Positions 1 to 5,136 of a stretch of 5,136 bases of DNA are shown in pieces; positions within the stretch are counted from its first letter, which is position 1, and each line of letters opens with the position of its first letter. The DNA is taken from NCBI GenBank assembly GCA_019314425.1, contig JAFCZI010000197.1, positions 1 to 5,136 on the forward strand, given 5' to 3'. A program made the position numbers and the translations under genes. This DNA comes from Deltaproteobacteria bacterium. GTDB taxonomy: Bacteria > Desulfobacterota > DSM-4660 > Desulfatiglandales > Desulfatiglandaceae. Below the pieces are notes generated by a model. The model had not been told where the DNA came from and did no database searches. It saw only the letters and a program-made list of their open reading frames with translations.

Positions 1-381
1 CGGGATCAGCAGGACCTTTCGGGAGGTTTCAAAGCCTTTATCGCCCTCCCCTTTCACCCGGAAAACACACCGCTGGCGCATCTGCCCGGCCCCACCGGCG
101 TGGATATCCTCAAAACCATCGCAACGGCCCGGCTGATCCTGGATAACTTTGCTCATATCAAGGCCTACTGGGTGATGTTGGGACTCAAACTCACCCAGAC
201 CGCCCTTCATTTCGGGGCCGATGATCTGGAAGGAACCATTGTCAAAGAACGTATCGCTCACCAGGCCGGCGCCGCTACCGCCCCCGGTTTAACCCGGAAA
301 CGTCTGGTTGAGATGATCGAAGAGGCCGGATTAATACCCGAACAACGAGACACGTTTCATCAGCCGATTCAAGAATCCTGA
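1..381 (+). CDS. mqnE: Aminofutalosine synthase MqnE, C-terminal 126 residues (5' truncated by window edge)
   Basis: The reading frame is open from base 1 to TGA at 379-381, so this is the 3' end of a gene that starts outside the window. MqnE is a radical SAM enzyme that adds the adenosyl group of SAM to 3-enolpyruvylbenzoate, forming 6-amino-6-deoxyfutalosine in the cytoplasm. The visible part is the C-terminal portion of the barrel and the tail domain of the MqnE/MqnC/CofH family. It shows GGFKAFIALPFHPENT (fragment residues 8-23), LILDNFAHIKAYW (45-57) and ALHFGADDLEGT (68-79). PFHPENT and FGADDLEGT with a following IAHQAGA are typical of MqnE rather than MqnC. The 4Fe-4S cysteine motif lies upstream and cannot be checked. 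The gene is 7 nt upstream of mqnC, so the two are almost certainly co-transcribed. An internal ATG at 100 is not the real start, because conserved sequence precedes it. Confidence 0.93.
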   Translation, partial: RDQQDLSGGFKAFIALPFHPENTPLAHLPGPTGVDILKTIATARLILDNFAHIKAYWVMLGLKLTQTALHFGADDLEGTIVKERIAHQAGAATAPGLTRKRLVEMIEEAGLIPEQRDTFHQPIQES

Positions 382-388
382 GAAAAAA

Positions 389-1474
389 ATGACCGCATCG
401 ATACTGAAAGAAACCATCAAAAAAGCGTCACGGGGGCTCCGGCTGGACCCGGACCAGGCGCTGCTCCTGTATGAAAAGGCGGATCTCCTCACCCTGGGAC
501 GGCTGGCGCAAGAAGCTCGTTTCAGACACAATCCGCACTTAATGGCCACCTACGCGGTGGACCGGAACATCAATTATACCAATATCTGTGTGTCCGGATG
601 CGCGTTCTGCGCCTTCTACAAAAAAGGAGACGACCCGGAAGCCTATGTCATGGACCGGGACACCCTCAATGAAAAATGCGACGAAACCCTTGCCCTGGGG
701 GGCACCCACATCTTGTACCAGGGGGGGCTCAACCCGGATCTGGATCTTTCCTGGCATGAACAACAGGTGGCCTTCATGAAAAGCAAAGGCCTTCATGTAC
801 ATGGCTATTCCCCGCCGGAGATTGTGTTCATGGCCCATAAAGAAGGGCTTTCAATCCGTGACGTTATCCAACGGCTCAAGGAAGCGGGTCTCGGTTCCAT
901 ACCGGGAGGGGGCGCAGAAATCCTGGTGGACCGCGTAAGGCGGAAGATATCCCCCAACAAAGCCTCCACAGCCCAATGGCTTGAGGTCATGCGCAGTGCG
1001 CACCATCTGAATCTCAAAACCACCGCCACCATGATGTTCGGTCATGTTGAGACCCTGGAAGAAAGGATTCTGCACCTTTCAGCCATTCGGGAACTTCAGA
1101 ACGAAACCGGCGGGTTCACCGCCTTTATCCCCTGGCCCTACCAACCGGGGAAAAACACCCTGTCCGGTCGGGCCGCCGGGGGCACCACCTATCTGCGGAC
1201 CCTGGCCATCTCCCGAATTTTTCTGGACAATGTGCCCCACGTCCAGGCTTCCTGGGTCACCCAGGGGCATCATATCGGTCAGATCGCCCTTCATTTCGGG
1301 GCCGACGATATGGGGTCCACCATGATTGAGGAAAACGTGGTGGCTTCCGCAGGGGTCAAAAATAAAATGAACCGAGATGAAATCATTCGACTGATTGAAA
1401 CGGCGGGGTTCAAAGCCGTTTGGCGGAACACCCTGTACCAGCTCCTGGAAACGGGAGAAACGGCGGCCCCATGA
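389..1474 (+). CDS. mqnC: Cyclic dehypoxanthinyl futalosine synthase MqnC (radical SAM)
   Basis: This 361-residue protein has the usual full length for MqnC. The enzyme uses a 5'-deoxyadenosyl radical to cyclise dehypoxanthinyl futalosine into its spiro cyclic form, the step before MqnD cleavage. The radical SAM CX3CX2C motif is intact at Cys67, Cys71 and Cys74 (CVSGCAFCAFYK) and is preceded by the family signature VDRNINYTN (57-65). Further conserved blocks are ILYQGGLNP (108-116), HGYSPPEI (138-145), GSIPGGGAEIL (169-179), TATMMFGHVET (212-222), FIPWPYQPGKNT (246-257) and ALHFGADDMGST (300-311). FIPWPYQP..NT and the SPPE motif favour MqnC over MqnE or the F420 protein CofH. The start is ATG, 7 nt after the mqnE stop. 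No strong Shine-Dalgarno is visible (GAG followed by an A run), so translation may be coupled to mqnE. The stop overlaps the next start as ATGA. All key residues are present. Confidence 0.95.
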   Translation: MTASILKETIKKASRGLRLDPDQALLLYEKADLLTLGRLAQEARFRHNPHLMATYAVDRNINYTNICVSGCAFCAFYKKGDDPEAYVMDRDTLNEKCDETLALGGTHILYQGGLNPDLDLSWHEQQVAFMKSKGLHVHGYSPPEIVFMAHKEGLSIRDVIQRLKEAGLGSIPGGGAEILVDRVRRKISPNKASTAQWLEVMRSAHHLNLKTTATMMFGHVETLEERILHLSAIRELQNETGGFTAFIPWPYQPGKNTLSGRAAGGTTYLRTLAISRIFLDNVPHVQASWVTQGHHIGQIALHFGADDMGSTMIEENVVASAGVKNKMNRDEIIRLIETAGFKAVWRNTLYQLLETGETAAP

Positions 1475-2640
1475 CCCCCACCATCCATCGGGCACGCTGG
1501 ATCATGACCGAGCCGGGGCGCTGGCTTGAAAACGGCCGCGTCGTGGTCCAGGAAAATCGAATCCTGGAAGTCGGCGGGATCGGCGCCTCAACCAACAAAG
1601 ACGGCCGAATCATCGACCATGGAGACGGTATTCTTATGCCGGCCCTGGTGAACGCCCACACCCATATGACTCTTTCTGAACACGCCAGATCCCATGCCGT
1701 CAAAGGATTCATCCCGTGGGTCCAGACTCTGATCACCGAACGCAATCGCCAAAGCCCTGAAGACGCCGAACGGACGGTTCGGAGCGGCGCCACCGCCCTC
1801 AAAAACACGGGCACGGGCCTGGCGGGTGAGTTCGGCCCCCATGTTCCGGTGGCCATGGCGCTGAAAACCTTGCGCATACAAGCAACGGTCTGGATCGAAT
1901 GCCTTGGCAATGACCGGGACCTGCCAGCGCTTCCGGAGGACACCCGGACCATCCGCCACGCTTACGGGGGACACGCCCCCCACACCACCAGCCCGGACCT
2001 GCTCAAACGGCTTCAGGCGGCGGATACCCATCTGGGACAGCGATTCTGCCTCCATCTGGCTGAATCCCGGGAAGAAATGACATTTCTTCAAGAAGGCAAA
2101 GGAGACTGGGCGGATTTCATGACCCGAATGGGGATCGATTTTTCCAATTGGGACTGTTTTGGAAAACGACCCGTTGAAATGGCCCTTGAACGGGGATTGC
2201 TGGATCAAAATACCCTGGCCATTCATCTTCTGGAAATCAACGCCCGGGAAATGGAACAATTTGCCGAGACCGGCGCACACGTCTGCATTTGCCCTCGATC
2301 CAACTGGATGTTGCACCGGAAGTTGCCGAATATTGAGGCGTTCCTCGAACTGGGCATTCAACCGGCGTTGGGCACCGACTCACTGGCCTCGGTTCCCACC
2401 CTCAGCCTCTTTGATGAAATGCGATTTATCCATGACCATTATTCGGACCTGAGCCCCGACGTGATACTGGGATTCGGGACCATAAACGGCGCCCGGGCCC
2501 TGGGTTGTCCGGATATGGGATCCCTGCGACCGGAAAACCGAAGCGCCATGATCCATGTGGATTTAGACGTCAATAACCCGAAACAGGCGGCAGAAGCACT
2601 GGTTTCCGTGGAAAACCTGGTGTTACATCCGATTTTTTGA
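1471..2640 (+). CDS. mqnX: Amidohydrolase-superfamily deaminase, probable aminodeoxyfutalosine deaminase
   Basis: This 389-residue cytoplasmic metal-dependent hydrolase belongs to the MtaD/SsnA/chlorohydrolase-like branch of the amidohydrolase superfamily. Its likely reaction is hydrolytic deamination of 6-amino-6-deoxyfutalosine to futalosine. An N-terminal beta-sandwich strand region (1-55) leads into LMPALVNAHTHMTLSEH, where His63 and His65 are the HxH metal ligands. Other active-site candidates are His168 (GGHAPHTT), His195 and Glu198 (HLAES; metal ligand and catalytic acid/base), His252 (AIHLLEI) and Asp303 (GTDSLAS). That is a complete deaminase set. A longer reading frame begins at ATG 1420, but that start lies 55 bases inside mqnC and adds 17 low-complexity residues. 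ATG 1471 makes the usual 4-nt ATGA overlap with the mqnC stop, has GGGAG at 1453-1457 (rather distant, 13 nt), and begins with a normal strand. Membership of the superfamily is certain. Substrate is inferred from its position between mqnC and the other menaquinone genes; adenosine-type or S-adenosylhomocysteine/methylthioadenosine deaminase activity remains possible. Confidence 0.88.
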   Translation: MTPTIHRARWIMTEPGRWLENGRVVVQENRILEVGGIGASTNKDGRIIDHGDGILMPALVNAHTHMTLSEHARSHAVKGFIPWVQTLITERNRQSPEDAERTVRSGATALKNTGTGLAGEFGPHVPVAMALKTLRIQATVWIECLGNDRDLPALPEDTRTIRHAYGGHAPHTTSPDLLKRLQAADTHLGQRFCLHLAESREEMTFLQEGKGDWADFMTRMGIDFSNWDCFGKRPVEMALERGLLDQNTLAIHLLEINAREMEQFAETGAHVCICPRSNWMLHRKLPNIEAFLELGIQPALGTDSLASVPTLSLFDEMRFIHDHYSDLSPDVILGFGTINGARALGCPDMGSLRPENRSAMIHVDLDVNNPKQAAEALVSVENLVLHPIF

Positions 2641-2703
2641 TATCGCTAACAGGGCGCAGGAGACAGTTTTCAAAGTGTAGAAAGAAAATCGAAGGGAATT
2701 TTG

Positions 2704-2733
2704 CTGCCCCCTGACAACTGCCCCCTGACAACT
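2704..2733. repeat. Heptamer-based short tandem repeat (period 14, sub-period 7)
   Basis: Four consecutive heptamers, CTGCCCC, CTGACAA, CTGCCCC, CTGACAA, are followed by CT, giving two perfect copies of a 14-bp unit plus two bases. Every heptamer starts with CTG, so there is a 7-bp sub-period. On the opposite strand the units read TTGTCAG and GGGGCAG. The array ends 11 nt before the Shine-Dalgarno sequence of the UbiD-family gene. Function is unknown. It resembles the heptanucleotide STRR repeats described in cyanobacteria and similar arrays in other bacteria, but that comparison is from memory. Confidence 0.85.
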
Positions 2734-2744
2734 TTCACAAAAAA

Positions 2745-2750
2745 TGGAGG
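2745..2750 (+). promoter_or_regulatory. Ribosome binding site that fixes the start of the UbiD-family gene
   Basis: TGGAGG lies 5 nt upstream of ATG 2756 and is the best Shine-Dalgarno match seen at any gene start in the window. The same reading frame also has an ATG at 2744, but that codon overlaps this site and has no ribosome binding site of its own (it is preceded by an A run). The site therefore argues for starting at 2756, which also gives the usual UbiD-like beginning MPFKNLQDLV. Confidence 0.8.
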
Positions 2751-2755
2751 ACATC

Positions 2756-4192
2756 ATGCCCTTTAAAAATCTTCAGGACCTGGTTAAACACCTGGAATCC
2801 AAAAAACAGCTGATTCAAATAAAGGAACCCGTAAGCCCCAATCTCGAAATCACTGAAATCACCGACCGGGTGGTAAAGAAAAAGGGGCCCGCCCTTCTCT
2901 TTCAAAACCCCACGGATTACAGCTTCCCGGTGCTCACCAACCTGTACGGGAGCCTTGAGCGGATTCGGAGCATATTCGATATTCAAGAACTGGACGACCT
3001 GGGCAAGGGCTTTGCCCGTTTTCTTGAAATTGCCCCGCCAAAAGGATGGGTGGAAAAGCTGAAACTGCTGCCCAAGCTCAAAGAAGCGGCCAACATATTC
3101 CCGAAATCCGTGAAACGCGCTCCCTGTCAAGAAATCATCAACACCGAGAATCCCGACTTGACCCAGTTGCCCGTTCTCACCTGCTGGCCCGAGGACGGGG
3201 GGCCGTTCATCACGCTTCCCGTGGTCATCACCCGCCACCCCGTAACCGGAAAGCGAAATCTCGGGATGTATCGCATGCAGATCTACGACAAATCCACCGC
3301 CGGTCTTCACTGGCATATTCATAAGGACGGGGCCGACCATTACCGGGAGAGCGCACCCACAAAACCCCTTCCCGTGGCCGTGGCCCTGGGCCCGGACCCC
3401 ATTACCACCTATTGCGCCACAGCGCCCCTGCCGGATGGAATGGATGAGCTGTTTCTGTCCGGCTTTCTACGGCAGAAGCCCGTTGAACTGGTCAAATGCG
3501 TCACCTGCGACCTGGAAGTCCCCGCTGAAAGCCAGTTCGTGCTGGAAGGCTATGTCACCCGGGGTGAATTGAAAACCGAAGGCCCTTTCGGGGATCATAC
3601 AGGGTATTACTCGCCAGCGGACACTTATCCAGTCTTTCACCTCACCGCCATCACACACCGAAAGGACCCCATTTATCCCGCCACCATCGTGGGATACCCC
3701 CCCATGGAAGACCAGTGGCTGGGCAAAGTGACCGAGCGGCTGTTTCTCCCCTTGATCAAACAGCAACTGCCCGAAATCGTAGACATGAACCTGCCGGTGG
3801 AAGGGTGTTTTCACAACCTCTGTTTCGTCAGCATTCAAAAGCGGTATCCGGGGCACGCGCAAAAGGTAATGCAAGCCATATGGGGACTGGGGCAGATGAT
3901 GTTCAGCAAGATGATTTTTGTCTTTGACAAAGACGTGGATGTTCAGGATATCCCGCAGGTATTGTTTCACCTGGGCAATGTGGATCCGGGCCGTGACATC
4001 ACCAGGGTCAAAGGGCCGGTGGACGCCCTGGATCATGCATCCACCCTGCCCCATGTGGGCACCAAGATGGGCATGGACTGCACCGCCAAATGGCCCACCG
4101 AAGGATATGACCGGGGGTGGCCGGAGCTGATTAAAATGTCGCCCGATATTGTGAGTAAGATTGATAAAATCTGGAACAGGCTGGGGCTGTAA
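2756..4192 (+). CDS. mqnL: UbiD-family decarboxylase, menaquinone pathway (MqnL type)
   Basis: This 478-residue protein is a full-length member of the UbiD family (E. coli UbiD is about 497). UbiD enzymes use prenylated FMN with a divalent metal to decarboxylate aromatic acids; here the inferred substrate is the prenylated 1,4-dihydroxy-6-naphthoate. By comparison with UbiD and Fdc1 from memory, Asn168 and Arg173 sit in RNLGMYRMQ, His189 in HWHIHKDGADHY, Glu231 in GMDELFLSGF, and Glu275 and Asp280 in EGPFGDHTGYY. These correspond to the metal/cofactor ligands and the catalytic Arg-Glu-Asp(Glu) network, so the enzyme looks active. Other family blocks are LPVLTCWPEDGGPF (138-151), LPEIVDMNLPVEG (338-350) and GTKMGMDCTAKWP (435-447). 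The start at 2756 is chosen over ATG 2744 because of the Shine-Dalgarno at 2745-2750. It is 2 nt upstream of the UbiA-type gene, which supports a prenylation and decarboxylation pair. The flavin prenyltransferase (UbiX/MqnM) is not in the window. Family assignment is firm; the substrate is inferred from context. Confidence 0.93.
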   Translation: MPFKNLQDLVKHLESKKQLIQIKEPVSPNLEITEITDRVVKKKGPALLFQNPTDYSFPVLTNLYGSLERIRSIFDIQELDDLGKGFARFLEIAPPKGWVEKLKLLPKLKEAANIFPKSVKRAPCQEIINTENPDLTQLPVLTCWPEDGGPFITLPVVITRHPVTGKRNLGMYRMQIYDKSTAGLHWHIHKDGADHYRESAPTKPLPVAVALGPDPITTYCATAPLPDGMDELFLSGFLRQKPVELVKCVTCDLEVPAESQFVLEGYVTRGELKTEGPFGDHTGYYSPADTYPVFHLTAITHRKDPIYPATIVGYPPMEDQWLGKVTERLFLPLIKQQLPEIVDMNLPVEGCFHNLCFVSIQKRYPGHAQKVMQAIWGLGQMMFSKMIFVFDKDVDVQDIPQVLFHLGNVDPGRDITRVKGPVDALDHASTLPHVGTKMGMDCTAKWPTEGYDRGWPELIKMSPDIVSKIDKIWNRLGL

Positions 4193-4194
4193 TC

Positions 4195-5031
4195 TTGAAA
4201 ACCCTTTTATCCCTTATTAAAATCGAACACACCCTCTTCGCATTGCCCCTGGCCTTTACCGGCGCAGTTTTAGGTGCCCGGGGGCTGCCCCCCATCCCCG
4301 TTCTGCTCCTCATGGCGGTGGCATTCACCGCCGCCCGTGCCTCGGCCATGGCCTTCAACCGCATCGCCGACCGTCACCTGGACGCACAAAACCCGCGCAC
4401 AGCCAACCGGGAAATTCCCTCGGGGGCCTTATCCGTTTCCCGGGTCTGGTTGCTGATCATCGTGTCAATTGCGGTTTTCCTGATAGCCTCATGGGCCATC
4501 AATCCCCTGTGCGGTAAATTGGCGCCTTTCGCTCTGGTGGTGCTTCTGGGATACTCCTACACCAAACGATTCACCGCCCTCTGCCACCACCTCCTCGGCC
4601 TGGCGCTGGGAATGGCCCCCGTGGCCGGTTGGATTGCCGTAACGGGCGCATTTTCTTTGGCCCCGATCGTCCTGGGTTTGGGCGTCATCTTCTGGACTGC
4701 GGGCTTTGATACCCTTTACGCCTGCCAGGACGTTGAATTTGATCGGAGCATGGGGCTTCATTCCATTCCCGCTCGACTGGGAACCCGCACTGCCCTCAAA
4801 GTAGCAGCGTTAAGCCATGTGGCGGCATTTCTGCTGTTTATTCTGGCGGGGGCACTGGCATCTCTGGGGGTGGGCTTTTATCTCTTCTCAATTATCACGG
4901 GGGCGCTGCTGATCTGGGAACACCGGCTCATCACACCCGACGATCTGACGCGTCTGGACATGGCCTTTTTCAGAGTCAACAGTATGGTTTCGGCGAGCTT
5001 GCTTTTAGCGGTAATTGCGGGGTTGGTCTGA
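4195..5031 (+). CDS. mqnP: UbiA-like polyprenyltransferase, menaquinone pathway (MqnP type)
   Basis: This 278-residue integral membrane protein belongs to the UbiA superfamily, which transfers a polyprenyl chain to an aromatic acid; the inferred acceptor is 1,4-dihydroxy-6-naphthoate. The first Asp-rich motif is NRIADRHLD (Asn55, Asp59, Asp63), followed by NPRTANREIPSG (66-77). The second is DTLYACQDVEFDRSMGLHSIP (split as DTLYACQDVE and FDRSMGLHSIP, 172-191), with Asp172, Asp179 and Asp183. Both bind Mg-diphosphate in this family. About nine hydrophobic segments are visible, roughly 12-28, 34-54, 84-104, 108-122, 132-149, 153-171, 203-222, 226-242 and 262-278. The start is TTG, 2 nt after the upstream stop. 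It gives the standard beginning MKTLLSLIKIEHTLFALPLA and has a modest GGGG (4183-4186) 8 nt upstream, so translational coupling to mqnL is likely. IEHTLFALP and the QDVEFDR..GLHSIP form are typical of the bacterial 4-hydroxybenzoate-like UbiA/MqnP subgroup. Confidence 0.93.
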   Translation: MKTLLSLIKIEHTLFALPLAFTGAVLGARGLPPIPVLLLMAVAFTAARASAMAFNRIADRHLDAQNPRTANREIPSGALSVSRVWLLIIVSIAVFLIASWAINPLCGKLAPFALVVLLGYSYTKRFTALCHHLLGLALGMAPVAGWIAVTGAFSLAPIVLGLGVIFWTAGFDTLYACQDVEFDRSMGLHSIPARLGTRTALKVAALSHVAAFLLFILAGALASLGVGFYLFSIITGALLIWEHRLITPDDLTRLDMAFFRVNSMVSASLLLAVIAGLV

Positions 5032-5043
5032 TTCGGAGTCCCT

Positions 5044-5136
5044 TTACCCCTGTTTTTTCAAGTCTTCAATAGATTGGCATACTTCATCAATAAACATTTC
5101 CAATTCCAGGTGATGAAAATTTGGGTCAACCGGATC
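5044..5136 (-). CDS. C-terminal end of an unidentified convergent gene (partial)
   Basis: On the minus strand a frame is open from the window edge (5136) to TAA at 5046-5044, giving 30 residues that begin DPVDPNFHHLELEMF and end in IEDLKKQG. The composition is protein-like, with an acidic stretch that could form an amphipathic helix and a lysine-rich end. It would be convergent with the UbiA-type gene, with 12 nt between the two stops. Thirty open codons can occur by chance, and the same bases on the plus strand are also open (no start codon context), so this is a tentative call. I recognise no family and assign no function. Confidence 0.4.
   Translation of the reverse strand, partial: DPVDPNFHHLELEMFIDEVCQSIEDLKKQG

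Larger units (their letters stand above)
2641..2755. other. Intergenic gap between the mqnE-C-X and mqnL-P gene groups
   Basis: This is the only real break in an otherwise tightly packed gene string. It is more AT-rich in its middle (about 2665-2702) than the flanking genes. It carries a heptamer tandem repeat at 2704-2733 and the ribosome binding site of the next gene. I found no convincing -35/-10 pair and no GC-rich hairpin followed by a T run. A 5-bp inverted repeat, AAAAT (2685-2689) and ATTTT (2698-2702) around an 8-nt loop, is too weak to call an operator. The gap may hold an internal promoter, or it may simply be read through; the sequence does not decide. Confidence 0.7.

Noticed and set aside
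1420..1470. Upstream ATG extension of the amidohydrolase (17 extra residues, overlapping mqnC by 55 bases)
   Set aside because: The extension is rich in Pro/Gly/Asn and lies wholly inside the conserved mqnC C-terminus. ATG 1471 gives a standard ATGA overlap and a normal beta-strand N-terminus.
1588..2361. Long minus-strand open frame (257 codons) opposite the deaminase gene
   Set aside because: It is antisense to a gene with complete conserved motifs, has no recognisable domain, and is expected from the base composition of GC-rich coding DNA. The same applies to the minus-strand frames at 1410-1952, 2735-3340 and 3467-4054.
2685..2702. AT-rich inverted repeat AAAAT-N8-ATTTT as an operator or hairpin
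   Set aside because: Five A/T base pairs are easily found by chance in an AT-rich spacer, and the match does not extend on either side.
2711..2739. CTGACA hexamers in the repeat as a -35 element
   Set aside because: No -10-like hexamer lies at 16-18 nt spacing; the first would pair with TTCACA and the second falls inside the gene start.
5019..5058. Candidate rho-independent terminator: GGGGT (5019-5023) pairing with ACCCC (5046-5050), then six T at 5053-5058
   Set aside because: The stem is only 5 bp with a 22-nt loop and a 2-nt gap before the T run, and the first arm is inside the coding sequence. This is too weak to call.

Overview
The window is one contiguous stretch of a menaquinone (vitamin K2) biosynthesis locus of the futalosine type. 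All four complete genes, and the truncated one at the left edge, are on the plus strand. The proteins closely resemble those of Desulfobacterota (former Deltaproteobacteria, for example sulfate reducers). The fairly GC-rich coding sequence and tight gene packing fit that, but the taxonomic guess comes from protein character only and is not proven.

Layout: 1-381 is the 3' end of mqnE (aminofutalosine synthase, radical SAM). 389-1474 is mqnC (cyclic dehypoxanthinyl futalosine synthase, radical SAM). 1471-2640 is an amidohydrolase that best fits aminodeoxyfutalosine deaminase (mqnX); it overlaps mqnC by 4 nt. A 115-nt gap up to the preferred start of the next gene (2641-2755) holds a short heptamer-based tandem repeat (2704-2733) and a good Shine-Dalgarno sequence. 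2756-4192 is a UbiD-family decarboxylase (mqnL type). 4195-5031 is a UbiA-family prenyltransferase (mqnP type) that starts at TTG two bases after the decarboxylase stop. The last ~93 bases read, on the minus strand, as the C-terminal end of an unidentified convergent gene.

How the genes work together (established pathway knowledge applied to this cluster): MqnE joins 3-enolpyruvylbenzoate to SAM-derived adenosine, giving 6-amino-6-deoxyfutalosine. The amidohydrolase deaminates this to futalosine. A hydrolase (MqnB, not in the window) removes hypoxanthine. MqnC cyclises dehypoxanthinyl futalosine, and MqnD (not in the window) releases 1,4-dihydroxy-6-naphthoate. The UbiA-type enzyme prenylates the ring in the membrane and the UbiD-type enzyme removes the carboxylate using prenylated FMN. 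The final methylation (MenG/UbiE), the flavin prenyltransferase (UbiX/MqnM) and MqnA are also not in the window.

I do not see an undescribed system here. The points most worth a second look are the heptamer repeat just upstream of the decarboxylase gene, a 21-bp identical stretch shared by the two radical SAM paralogs, and the start-codon corrections for three genes.
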